Positions 9,368 to 17,746 of a stretch of DNA of 64,000 nt are shown here, one piece after another. Both the position numbers and the translations under genes were made by a program. Numbering within the stretch: the first letter of the stretch is position 1; each line of letters opens with the position of its first letter. The notes beneath the pieces were generated by a model. It did not search any database. It was not told the origin of the DNA and saw nothing but the letters and a program-made list of their open reading frames with translations. Source of the stretch: Paenibacillus mucilaginosus 3016 (GTDB lineage Bacteria > Bacillota > Bacilli > Paenibacillales > NBRC-103111); the NCBI RefSeq assembly GCF_000250655.1, contig NC_016935.1, positions 3,924,001 to 3,988,000 of the forward strand, read 5' to 3'.

Positions 9368-10741
9368 ATGGCGCCTTGGAATCTGCATCTGGTCAATGTG
9401 CGGCTGCCGCTGCTGGACGAATCGAAGCTCTACGAGCTGAAGGGGGCGGGAGGCCGGTGGATGTCGGTGAAGCCGCAGCCGGAAGGGACCGTGCCGGCCG
9501 CCGGGGCGCTGAAGCTGCCTCTGCTGAACGGGAAGCCGCATCATGACGGCGAGACCGTGCGGCTCGACCTCGAAGGGCGCATGCTGCTCCCGGGCTTCGT
9601 CGATGCCCACATGCATCTCGACAAGGCCTACTCGCTGGCGAAGGTCGGCAACCGCTCCGGTACGCTCGAAGAGGCGGTTCGCAACTACGGGGCTGCGGTA
9701 CCCGGCTTCAGCCGGGAGGAGATCCGCAGCCGGATCCGGCGTTCGGCGCTGGCCGCCCTCTCGTACGGGACGCGGAGCATCCGCAGCCATCTTGACTTTA
9801 ACTTGAAGGCCGGCCGCGAGGTCGCAATGCGCACGGTTCATGCCGCGCTGGAGGTGCGGGAGGAGCTGAAGAACGTGATCGACATCCAGTTCTTCCCGAT
9901 GCTCCCGTACGGACTGCGCAGCCCCGGCACCGAGGAGGCGCTCGCCGAAGGGTTCCGCCTCGGCCTCGATGGGATCGGCGGGGCCCCGCACCTGTCGCCG
10001 GAACCGGAGGCGGATATCGACTGGATCTTCGCGCTCGCCGAGAAATACGGCAGGCCGGTGGATCTGCACGCCGACGAGAGCGACGATCCCGGCGTCCGCA
10101 CCGTCGCCCATATCGCACGCCGCACGGTTGCGTACGGCATGCAGGGGAAAGTAACGGCGGATCATCTCTGCGCCCTGTCGGCTATGGATGAGAAGACCGC
10201 GGGAGAGACCATCCGGGCGATGGCGGATGCGGGGCTCTCAGCCGTCACGCTCCCGGCCGTGAACCTGTACCTGCAGGGACGCGGGGACCGGGGGCTGGTC
10301 CGGCGGGGGACGACGCGCATCCGGGAGCTGCTCGAAGCCGGCATCCCCCTGGCAGCGGCATCCGACAACATCCAGGATCCGTTCCATCCGTTCGGCCGGG
10401 GCGATCTGCTCCAGATCGGGCAGATCGCAGGTTATGCCGGCCATCTCGGCGCCCCCGGCGACCTGCGCACCGTGCTGCGGATGCTCACGTCCGTGCCGGC
10501 CGCCATCCTCGGATTGGAGGATTACGGCACCGCGCCCGGTCTGCCGGCCCACGGCGTCGTACTCGACGCCCGGTCGGTCGACGAGCTGTTCGCCGAGGTG
10601 CCGCCGAGCCGCTGGGTGCTCCGGCAAGGCGAATGGATTCATGCCTCGGTGCAGCTGCGGGTGTGGGATACGCTCCAGCTTGCGCCGGCGGCACAGGAGG
10701 GAGGCCGCCCCGCAGGGGTGGCGGACAGCGAGACGGCATGA
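9368..10741 (+). CDS. Metal-dependent amidohydrolase, cytosine-deaminase (CodA) like
   Basis: This 457-aa TIM-barrel hydrolase has the metal-binding HxH in GFVDAHMHLDKAY, the later His in DLHADESDDPG and the metal-binding Asp in ASDNIQDPFHPFGRGD. This pattern fits cytosine deaminase and related aminohydrolases acting on N-heterocycles. The GGGGAGGG site is 7 bases before ATG 9368. A paralogue with the same architecture is encoded at 12795. The substrate is not known; its neighbours suggest a purine- or pyrimidine-derived ring. Confidence 0.85.
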   Translation: MAPWNLHLVNVRLPLLDESKLYELKGAGGRWMSVKPQPEGTVPAAGALKLPLLNGKPHHDGETVRLDLEGRMLLPGFVDAHMHLDKAYSLAKVGNRSGTLEEAVRNYGAAVPGFSREEIRSRIRRSALAALSYGTRSIRSHLDFNLKAGREVAMRTVHAALEVREELKNVIDIQFFPMLPYGLRSPGTEEALAEGFRLGLDGIGGAPHLSPEPEADIDWIFALAEKYGRPVDLHADESDDPGVRTVAHIARRTVAYGMQGKVTADHLCALSAMDEKTAGETIRAMADAGLSAVTLPAVNLYLQGRGDRGLVRRGTTRIRELLEAGIPLAAASDNIQDPFHPFGRGDLLQIGQIAGYAGHLGAPGDLRTVLRMLTSVPAAILGLEDYGTAPGLPAHGVVLDARSVDELFAEVPPSRWVLRQGEWIHASVQLRVWDTLQLAPAAQEGGRPAGVADSETA

Positions 10742-10810
10742 GCCGTCTCAGGCCGGCAGAGCTGCCGGAGGACCCGCACAAGCAATCCGTCCCGATAGGA
10801 GGAAACGCTG

Positions 10811-11551
10811 ATGACCCGCATAGCCGTGGTGTATTACAGTGCGTTCGGCCATGTCTACGAGATGGCGCAGGCCGCCGCCCGGGGGGCAGCCGCCATGCCG
10901 GATACCGAGGTCCGGCTGCTGCGCATCGGCGAAGAGGCGCTGGAGCCGGAGGCTTACCGGAGCGGCCCGGGCGGCCGGACGCCGGCAGGCGGGGGGCAGC
11001 AGGAGGACCTCACCCGGGTGTTCGATATCGAAGGCCGGGTGCGCAAGTACCGGGAGAGCCGGGAACAGCAGAGGGGTGTGCCGCCGGCCTCGGTCTCCGA
11101 CCTGGAGTGGGCGGACGGGGTGGTTTGGGGCTTTCCCACCTACTACGGCATGATGCCTGCCCAGATGAAGCTCTTCCTTGAGCGTGCCGGCCTGCTGAAC
11201 TTGACCGGCGGGCTGGAGGGCAAGCCGGCAGGGCTCCTCACCAGCGCCGGCTCGATCCATACGGGGCACGAAGCGGCTCTGCTTACCGCGATGGTCCCGC
11301 TGCTGCACTTCGGGATGATTATCGTCGGTTCGCCGTACACGGAGAATCCCGAGTACCTGACGACCGAAGGCATCGGCGGCACCCCTTACGGGCCGAGCAC
11401 GCTCGCAGGGCCCGATTCCTCCCTGCGGCCCGACCCCCGCGAGCTGGCCATGGCGGAGCGGCTGGGTGCAAGGGTGGCGGGTGCGGCCGGGGCGCTGGCT
11501 CCCTGGAACCGGAGCCGAAGGGAGGAGAAAGGTGCGCCTCCCCCTACATAG
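10811..11551 (+). CDS. Flavodoxin-fold NAD(P)H oxidoreductase, WrbA-like
   Basis: The 246-aa protein has the flavodoxin phosphate-binding loop near the N-terminus (YYSAFGHVYEMA) and the FMN-contact region WGFPTYYGMMPAQMKLFLE, as in the NAD(P)H:quinone oxidoreductase WrbA. The C-terminal tail after about residue 220 is Arg/Pro/Ala-rich and not conserved. AGGAGG precedes the start. It lies between an amidohydrolase and a binding-protein gene of the same orientation, so it may supply reduced flavin or accept electrons in the catabolic pathway. Confidence 0.82.
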   Translation: MTRIAVVYYSAFGHVYEMAQAAARGAAAMPDTEVRLLRIGEEALEPEAYRSGPGGRTPAGGGQQEDLTRVFDIEGRVRKYRESREQQRGVPPASVSDLEWADGVVWGFPTYYGMMPAQMKLFLERAGLLNLTGGLEGKPAGLLTSAGSIHTGHEAALLTAMVPLLHFGMIIVGSPYTENPEYLTTEGIGGTPYGPSTLAGPDSSLRPDPRELAMAERLGARVAGAAGALAPWNRSRREEKGAPPPT

Positions 11552-11691
11552 GGACGTCCGCGTCCCAGGTTACCTTTTTTATAAATCCTGAAGCCGTTAC
11601 TGCAATCCGATCAGCTTGGAACCTATGCCATCCGCGCACCACCCAGGATTCATGCCAGCACACCAACCACACGATAACGGAGGTTATGCCC

Positions 11692-12753
11692 ATGAACAGT
11701 CCGATTCTGCCAGGTCCCCGCACCGCACGCAGTCCGGCTTCCTCAGTCCTCGCTCTGCTGCTTCTCGGCTTCAGTATTCTCACCGGCTGTGCGTCGAAGA
11801 CGGCCGAAGCGCCGGCCACGGAAGCCCCGAAGAGCGGAGGGGCGGCGCCGGCCGCCGAGAAGAAGCTCGTGGCGGTTACTCAGGTGACGAACTGGTTCGC
11901 GGAACCGGAGCACGGCGGCAACTATGCGGCGCTGGCCAAGGGCTTCTACAAAGAGGCGGGCCTCGACATGACGATCCAGCCGGGCGGTCCCGGCGTATCC
12001 GCGACCCAGATTGTCGCATCGGGCAAAGCGCAGTTCGGGATGGGGCAGGCCGATGAGATCCTGTTTGCGAGACAGAACGGGATCCCGCTGGTGGCCATCC
12101 TTGCGGCCTTCCAGAAGAATCCTCAGGGCATTATGGTGCATAAGGACCAGAACATCAAGGACATCGCCGGACTGAACGGCCGCAAAGTGTATGTCGGCAG
12201 CGGAGTGGCTTACTGGGAATACATGAAGAAGGCTTACAAGCTGGATGCGGTGCAGGAACTGAAATATACGGGCTCGCTGGCGAACTTCGTGAGTGACAAG
12301 ACGGCGGCGACCCAGGTCTATCTCACCTCGGAGCCGTTCACGATGAAGAAGCAGGGCATCGAAACGGAAGTGCTGCTTAATGCGGATTTCGGCTACAACC
12401 CTTATGCGAACGTCATGTTCACCACCGAGAGTTTCCTGAAGGAAAACCCCGAGGTCGTGAAGAGCTTCGTTGAGGCGACGGTCAAAGGCTGGGACTACTA
12501 CAAGGATCATGCTTCCGAGATTCACCCTTCGATTCAGGAGAAGAACCCGGACCTGCCGATCGAGAATATGGATTACGGGGCGGAGGCCCAGAAGCCGCTC
12601 GTGTACGGCGGTGACGCCGAAACGAAGGGCGTGGGCTATATGACCATGGAGCGCTGGGATGCCCTGGCGAAGCAGCTGGTCGATATCGGTCTGCTGAAGG
12701 CGGATGTGGACCCGGCGAAGGCGTTCACGGTGGAGTATCTGCCGAAGAAGTGA
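11692..12753 (+). CDS. ABC transporter substrate-binding lipoprotein, NMT1/THI5-like
   Basis: This 353-aa lipoprotein has signal peptide core VLALLLLGFSIL and lipobox LTGC, an Ala/Pro/Glu linker, then the NMT1/THI5 binding fold (NWFAEPEHGG, GKAQFGMGQADE, GLNGRKVYVGSG). ATG 11692 lies 8 bases after GGAGG and is preferred to ATG 11686, which is too close. It is paralogous along its whole length to the interrupted protein at 2987-4048 and probably serves the same ATPase and permease. The ligand is probably a heterocycle processed by the neighbouring amidohydrolases (inference). Confidence 0.92.
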   Translation: MNSPILPGPRTARSPASSVLALLLLGFSILTGCASKTAEAPATEAPKSGGAAPAAEKKLVAVTQVTNWFAEPEHGGNYAALAKGFYKEAGLDMTIQPGGPGVSATQIVASGKAQFGMGQADEILFARQNGIPLVAILAAFQKNPQGIMVHKDQNIKDIAGLNGRKVYVGSGVAYWEYMKKAYKLDAVQELKYTGSLANFVSDKTAATQVYLTSEPFTMKKQGIETEVLLNADFGYNPYANVMFTTESFLKENPEVVKSFVEATVKGWDYYKDHASEIHPSIQEKNPDLPIENMDYGAEAQKPLVYGGDAETKGVGYMTMERWDALAKQLVDIGLLKADVDPAKAFTVEYLPKK

Positions 12754-12794
12754 CAACCAGAACCGTCCCTTACTTCCCGACAAGGAGGCCGGAT

Positions 12795-14099
12795 ATGCAG
12801 GGATATGATCTTATTTTTCGCAATGTAAGCCTGCCGGGGGCTCAGAGCGGCAGTCTCTCGGACATTGCCGTCCGGGGGCCGCATATTGCAGCCATCCGGC
12901 CTGCCGGCGAGCTGGAGGAAGCGGCGGGCGCGCAGGAAATCGACGGGTCCGGCCACCTGGCCCTGCCGCCCTTCGTGGAGCCCCATATCCACCTTGACAC
13001 CGTGCTGACCGCCGGTGAGCCGGCATACAATGTCAGCGGTACGCTGTTCGAAGGAATCCGGCTCTGGCAGCAGCGCAAGCTGCTCCTGACCGAAGAGGAT
13101 GTGCTCACCCGGGCCGAGGCCGTATTGAAGGCGCAGGTGTCTCAGGGCATCCTGCATGTGCGCACCCAGGCCGACATCTCCGATCCGGGGCTCACCGCGC
13201 TGCGGGCGCTGCTGAAGCTTAAGGAGCGGGTGAAGCCGTATGTGACCCTGCAGGTCATCGCTTTCCCGCAGGACGGCCTTATTGCCTGCCCGGCGAATGA
13301 AGGGAGACTCAGGCAGGCGCTGGAGCTCGGCGCCGACGGGATCGGAGCGATTCCCCACGGGGAGCCGACGCGGGAGGACGGGATCGCCTCACTCGACATG
13401 GCCTTCCGCCTGGCGGAGGAACACGGCTGCTTCGTGCATGTGTTCTGCGATGAGCTCGACGACCCCGGCTCCCGCTTCCTGGAGGCGGTGGCGCAGCGGG
13501 CGCTGCAGACGGGGCTGCGGGAGAAGGTCACCGCCGCCCACGCGAACGCCACGGCTTACTATCCGGATGCCTACTTCGCCAAGCTGCTCGGCCTGCTCGT
13601 CCGCTCCGGAACCCAGGTCGTCTCCTGCCCGCTGATCTCCTCGGCGATGCAGGGCCGCTTCGACCCTTATCCGAAGGGCCGGGGCATCGCCCGCATCCGG
13701 GAGCTGTGGCAGGGGGGCGTGAACGTGGCCCTCGCTCATGACGACATCCGGTCGCCGTTCTATCCGCTGGGCACCGGGAGCCTTCTGCAGGCGGCGCACA
13801 TGGCCGCCCATCTCGCCCACATGACGGGCCTATCGGAGATGGAGGAGCTCGTGCGGATGATCACGGAACGGGGGGCCAAGGTGCTTGGCATCGAAGCGGA
13901 GTACGGGCTGCAGGAGGGAAAGCCCGCCTCGTTCGTGCTCCTGCGAGCCTCGGGCAGCGCTGAGCTGCTGCGTACGCAGCCCCTTCCCCGCTATGTGGTC
14001 AGCCGGGGGAGGATCGTGGCGGTGACGTCGCCGCCGGTCACGGCGCTCATGGAGGAATTCGCAACAGGCAGAAGTTCGAAGGAGGAAGCCGTATCATGA
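12795..14099 (+). CDS. Metal-dependent amidohydrolase, cytosine-deaminase (CodA) like, second copy
   Basis: This 434-aa TIM-barrel hydrolase has HxH in FVEPHIHLDTVLT, a later metal/active-site region CDELDDPGSR and HANATAYY, and the metal Asp in LAHDDIRSPFYPLGTGS. ATG 12795 is 6 bases after AAGGAGG and is preferred to the longer frame from 12750. It is paralogous to 9368-10741 but clearly diverged, so the two may deaminate different rings. Its TGA overlaps the ATG of the OHCU decarboxylase gene (ATGA 14096-14099), tying it to the urate pathway. Confidence 0.85.
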   Translation: MQGYDLIFRNVSLPGAQSGSLSDIAVRGPHIAAIRPAGELEEAAGAQEIDGSGHLALPPFVEPHIHLDTVLTAGEPAYNVSGTLFEGIRLWQQRKLLLTEEDVLTRAEAVLKAQVSQGILHVRTQADISDPGLTALRALLKLKERVKPYVTLQVIAFPQDGLIACPANEGRLRQALELGADGIGAIPHGEPTREDGIASLDMAFRLAEEHGCFVHVFCDELDDPGSRFLEAVAQRALQTGLREKVTAAHANATAYYPDAYFAKLLGLLVRSGTQVVSCPLISSAMQGRFDPYPKGRGIARIRELWQGGVNVALAHDDIRSPFYPLGTGSLLQAAHMAAHLAHMTGLSEMEELVRMITERGAKVLGIEAEYGLQEGKPASFVLLRASGSAELLRTQPLPRYVVSRGRIVAVTSPPVTALMEEFATGRSSKEEAVS

Positions 14100-14611
14100 C
14101 GAAGGCCTATACGCTCGCGGAAATCAACGGGATGCCCGCGGACGATTTTGTGGAGAGCATCGGGTGGGTGTTCGAGCACTCGCCGTGGGTGGCGAAGCGG
14201 GCTCATGCCTCAGCCCCGTTCGCATCGCTCGATGCGATGCACGACTGCATGACCGGTGTCGTGAGGGAGGCATCGGCGGTGGAGCAGCTGGAGCTGCTCC
14301 GGGCGCATCCGGATCTGGCAGGCCGGCTGCAGATGACCGATTCATCGGTACAGGAGCAGCAGGGCGCGGGCCTGACCGACCTTACGCCGGAGGAGTTCGC
14401 CGAATTCACCTTCTGGAATACCGCGTACACGGAACGCTTCGGCTTTCCTTTTATCCTGGCGGTCCGGGGGCACAACAAGGCTTCCATCCTGGCGGCGATG
14501 AAGGCGCGCTACGGGAATACACCCCAAGAGGAGAAGGAGACGGCACTGCGGGAAGTGGCGCGGATCGCCCGCCTGCGGCTTCAGGATACGGTGGATGAAA
14601 CCGGGGAATGA
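14096..14611 (+). CDS. uraD: 2-oxo-4-hydroxy-4-carboxy-5-ureidoimidazoline (OHCU) decarboxylase
   Basis: This 171-aa enzyme converts OHCU, the product of HIU hydrolase, to S-allantoin. The family's helical segments are present with the catalytic His region HSPWVAKRA, then LLRAHPDLAGR and the Ser/Glu/Gln-containing SSVQEQQGAGL. In B. subtilis this activity is the N-terminal domain of PucL fused to uricase; here it is a separate gene upstream of uricase. It is translationally coupled to the preceding amidohydrolase. Confidence 0.93.
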   Translation: MTKAYTLAEINGMPADDFVESIGWVFEHSPWVAKRAHASAPFASLDAMHDCMTGVVREASAVEQLELLRAHPDLAGRLQMTDSSVQEQQGAGLTDLTPEEFAEFTFWNTAYTERFGFPFILAVRGHNKASILAAMKARYGNTPQEEKETALREVARIARLRLQDTVDETGE

Positions 14612-14716
14612 ACCGGAAGGGGAGCGGCCGGCAGCACGAGCGGACGATCCCGACAGGCGAATCGATCGAATTCAACCGTATAGAGATTCAGGGAGAGACA
14701 CGGAGGAGGAGCTAAC

Positions 14717-15751
14717 ATGAGCAGAACGGAAACGGGCAAACGCACGATGTACTATGGAAAAGGGGATGTGCTCGTCTACCGCACGTTCGCCGAGCCGCTG
14801 ACCGAGGTTACACGCATTCCGGAGTCGCCGTTCACGGGGGACGGCAATGTCATTATGGCAATGAATGTCAAGGTGGCGGTCCGGGGGGAGGCGTTCCTGA
14901 CCTCGTTCACCGAAGGGGACAATTCGATGGTCGTGGCCACCGATTCGATGAAAAATCTGATCATCCGCCACGCCGCCGACTACGAGGGCAGCACCGTCGA
15001 AGGATTCCTGTACCACATCGCGGGCATCTTCCTGAAGAAGTATTCGCATATCACCACTATTGAACTGGAAGCGGACCGCCTGCCCTTCGACGGCCTGAGC
15101 GTGGCTTCGCCCGACGGAGGCTGGAGGGAGAGCGGCCTCGTCTTCCGCCGGTCGCACAATGACCATACGTCGGCTTCCGTTGTTGTGGAGCGTGCGGAGG
15201 GCGGAGTCCTCACGGTGCGGAAGCAGGAGAGCCTGCTGACGGGTCTGCAGCTCATCAAGGTCAAAGGCAGCTCCTTCGCCGGCTTCATCCGCGACGAGTA
15301 CACGACCCTGCCGGAGACGCAGGACCGTCCGCTCTTTATCTGGCTGAACATCGGATGGACGTATAAGGACGAGAAGGATGCGATCGATCCGAAGAACGGA
15401 AGCTACGCCGCATCGGAGCAGATCCGGGATATTGCGCACACGGTGTTCCATGAAGCGAACTCCCCGTCGATTCAGCATCTGATCTACCGGATCGGGCTGC
15501 GCATCCTGGAGCGGTTCCCGCAGCTGGCCGAGGTGCGCTTCGAGTCGAACAACCGGACCTGGGAGACGGTGGTGGAGAGTGTGGACGGCTCGGACGCAAG
15601 AGTCTATACGGAGCCGCGCCCGCCGTACGGCTTCCAGGGCTTCTCGATGACGCAGGAGGACCTGGCCGCCGCCGCAGGGGGAGAGGACGGCGAGGCGGCA
15701 GCGGCGCTCGAGACCGCAGCATCGGAGCGTTCGGAGGCTCCCACCTCATGA
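14717..15751 (+). CDS. pucL: Urate oxidase (uricase)
   Basis: This 344-aa cofactor-free enzyme oxidises urate to 5-hydroxyisourate. Two T-fold repeats are visible. Candidate catalytic residues are Lys in YYGKGDV, Thr in VVATDSMKN and His in SIQHLIY, as in Bacillus uricases. The C-terminus carries about 20 extra Ala/Glu-rich residues after the usual end. ATG 14717 follows GGAGGAG. Its TGA overlaps the start of pucM by 4 bases, so consecutive pathway steps are coupled. The name pucL fits only the uricase domain of the B. subtilis fusion. Confidence 0.96.
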   Translation: MSRTETGKRTMYYGKGDVLVYRTFAEPLTEVTRIPESPFTGDGNVIMAMNVKVAVRGEAFLTSFTEGDNSMVVATDSMKNLIIRHAADYEGSTVEGFLYHIAGIFLKKYSHITTIELEADRLPFDGLSVASPDGGWRESGLVFRRSHNDHTSASVVVERAEGGVLTVRKQESLLTGLQLIKVKGSSFAGFIRDEYTTLPETQDRPLFIWLNIGWTYKDEKDAIDPKNGSYAASEQIRDIAHTVFHEANSPSIQHLIYRIGLRILERFPQLAEVRFESNNRTWETVVESVDGSDARVYTEPRPPYGFQGFSMTQEDLAAAAGGEDGEAAAALETAASERSEAPTS

Positions 15752-16113
15752 GCGGCGGCAGACTGACGACCCACGTGCTCGACGTATCCTGCGGCCGTCC
15801 GGCCCAGGGGATGAGGGTGGAGCTCCGGCGCCTGACGGAGGAGGGGGACTGGGAGCTGCTGAAGTCCGCCGAGACCAACGATGACGGGCGGCTGGAGGAG
15901 CCGCTGCTCGAAGGGGACTCGATGCAGGCGGGGCGGTATGAGCTCCTGTTCCTGGCCGGAGCGTACTTCCGCAGAGGAGGATCGGGAGGGGACGCCTCCT
16001 ATCCGTTCCTGGAGGAAGTGCCTGTGCGGTTCGGCATCGAAGACCCGCAGGCCCACTACCATGTCCCGCTGCTCGCCGCTCCCGGCGGGTACAGCACGTA
16101 CCGGGGCAGCTAG
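15748..16113 (+). CDS. pucM: 5-hydroxyisourate hydrolase
   Basis: This 121-aa transthyretin-related protein hydrolyses 5-hydroxyisourate to OHCU. The active-site signatures are all present: TTHVLD with the N-terminal His, GRPAQGM, HYHVPLL, and the diagnostic C-terminal YRGS. Length is normal. It starts in an ATGA overlap with uricase. Confidence 0.97.
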   Translation: MSGGRLTTHVLDVSCGRPAQGMRVELRRLTEEGDWELLKSAETNDDGRLEEPLLEGDSMQAGRYELLFLAGAYFRRGGSGGDASYPFLEEVPVRFGIEDPQAHYHVPLLAAPGGYSTYRGS

Positions 16114-16208
16114 AGCCGGGCGGCCTTAGGATGGCAGGGGAGCGCGGCCGGCTGCCGGACCGATGTGTTGAAGGCTGAATGACAATCGCGGAGTAGGAGG
16201 AATCACGC

Positions 16209-17660
16209 ATGGGCTTGACCTATGATCTTATCGTCCGGGGCGGCCGGGTGGTGCTGCCGGATGGCGTCCGAGCCGCAGAGATCGGCATCAAGGACGGGAA
16301 AATTGCCGCTGTCGCCGAACGGCTCAATGCGGAAGGGGACTGCGAGGTCCTTGACGCCTCAGGCCGGGTGGTGATGCCCGGCATGATCGATGCCCATGTG
16401 CATCTGAACGAGCCGGGGCTCGGCGCCTGGGAGGGCTTCGCCAGCGGTTCGGCCGCACTGGCGGCCGGCGGCTGCACGACTTACATCGACATGCCGCTGA
16501 ACGGGGTGCCGCCGACGGTGAATCCGGCTGCTCTGCGCGCCAAGCTCGTAGCGGCGGAAGGACGGTCCTATACGGACTACGCCTTATGGGGCGGTCTTGT
16601 GCCGGGCAACCGGGAACACCTGCGCGCACTGCAGGAGGCGGGCTGCATCGGCTTCAAGGCGTTCATGTCCGAGCCGGGAGGCGAAGGGGAGGACATCTTC
16701 GCCCGTGCGGACGATGTGACCCTGCTCGAGGGCATGCGGGAGATTGCGGCGCTTGGCGGCGTGCTCGCGCTGCACGCGGAGAGTGAGATGATCGTCTCGA
16801 AGCTGACTGCGGCCGGCATGGAGGCCGGCAAGTCTGGCGCCCTCGATTATGCGGCTTCAAGGCCCGTCGTCGCGGAGACGGAGGCGGTGAACCGGTCGCT
16901 GTTCTATGCGGAGCAGACGGGCTGCGCCGTGCATTTCGTCCACATCTCCTCGCCGGAAGCGGTCGCCCTGATCACTGCTGCCAAGCGCCGAGGCCTCGAC
17001 GTCACCGTTGAGACCTGCCCCCATTATCTCGTGCTGGAAGCCGGGGATATGGAGACGATCGGCAACCGGGCCAAGTGCGCGCCTCCGCTGCGGGGACCTG
17101 CCGAGCGGGAGGGCTTGTGGCAGGCGCTGAAGGACGGCGAGCTCGATCTGGTCGCCTCCGACCATTCGCCCTGCCCGCCGCAGATGAAGCTCTCCGCGAA
17201 CTGGTTTGAGGTGTGGGGCGGCATCTCGGGGGCTCAGAGCTCGCTGGAGCTGCTCGTGGATGAAGGCCACCTGAAGCGCGGGATCGCGCTGGAACGGATC
17301 GCCGGAGTGCTCTCCGAAGGCCCGGCGAAGCGGTTCGGCCTCGACGGCCGCAAGGGCCGCATCGCGGAGGGCTTCGATGCCGACCTCGCGCTCGTTGATC
17401 TGCAGAGAGGCTACACCCTGACGGAAGACCATCTGCTGGACCGGCACCGGCAGAGCCCGTATGTCGGAAGGACGTTCGGCTGCCGGGTGACTGCGACGGT
17501 GGTGCGCGGGCGGATCGTGTATGAAGCGGAGCGTGGACTGACCGGAGAGCCTGCGGGGGTGTGGATCCGGCCGCAGGTCCGCAGCGGCAGCGAAGGGACG
17601 GCTGAGGCGTTGGCCGAAGCGGCCGCCGCCCAGGATGCGCCTGCGGACAGAGCGGTTTAG
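16209..17660 (+). CDS. pucH: Allantoinase
   Basis: This 483-aa cyclic amidohydrolase opens allantoin to allantoate. The binuclear metal site is complete: DAHVHLNEPG, carboxylated Lys in GFKAFMSEPGGEG, His in LHAESEM and VHFVHISS, and the Asp in VASDHSPCPP. The C-terminal 30 residues are Ala/Glu-rich and unusual for the family. AGGAGGA precedes the ATG. Confidence 0.96.
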   Translation: MGLTYDLIVRGGRVVLPDGVRAAEIGIKDGKIAAVAERLNAEGDCEVLDASGRVVMPGMIDAHVHLNEPGLGAWEGFASGSAALAAGGCTTYIDMPLNGVPPTVNPAALRAKLVAAEGRSYTDYALWGGLVPGNREHLRALQEAGCIGFKAFMSEPGGEGEDIFARADDVTLLEGMREIAALGGVLALHAESEMIVSKLTAAGMEAGKSGALDYAASRPVVAETEAVNRSLFYAEQTGCAVHFVHISSPEAVALITAAKRRGLDVTVETCPHYLVLEAGDMETIGNRAKCAPPLRGPAEREGLWQALKDGELDLVASDHSPCPPQMKLSANWFEVWGGISGAQSSLELLVDEGHLKRGIALERIAGVLSEGPAKRFGLDGRKGRIAEGFDADLALVDLQRGYTLTEDHLLDRHRQSPYVGRTFGCRVTATVVRGRIVYEAERGLTGEPAGVWIRPQVRSGSEGTAEALAEAAAAQDAPADRAV

Positions 17661-17666
17661 ACCGTT

Positions 17667-17676
17667 TTGTATACAA
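17667..17676. promoter_or_regulatory. Palindrome TTGTATACAA, possible operator
   Basis: A perfect 10-base palindrome lies 7 bases after the allantoinase stop and about 70 bases before the pucF start. GTATAC-centred palindromes are typical sites of FadR-type GntR regulators (family knowledge). No such regulator is visible in the window, so this is only a candidate. Confidence 0.3.
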
Positions 17677-17746
17677 CATTGGATATGAGTTCAAAGCTTG
17701 GATGGGTTTCAATAGATACTACAAGGGGAACGGGAGGGACAGCAAG

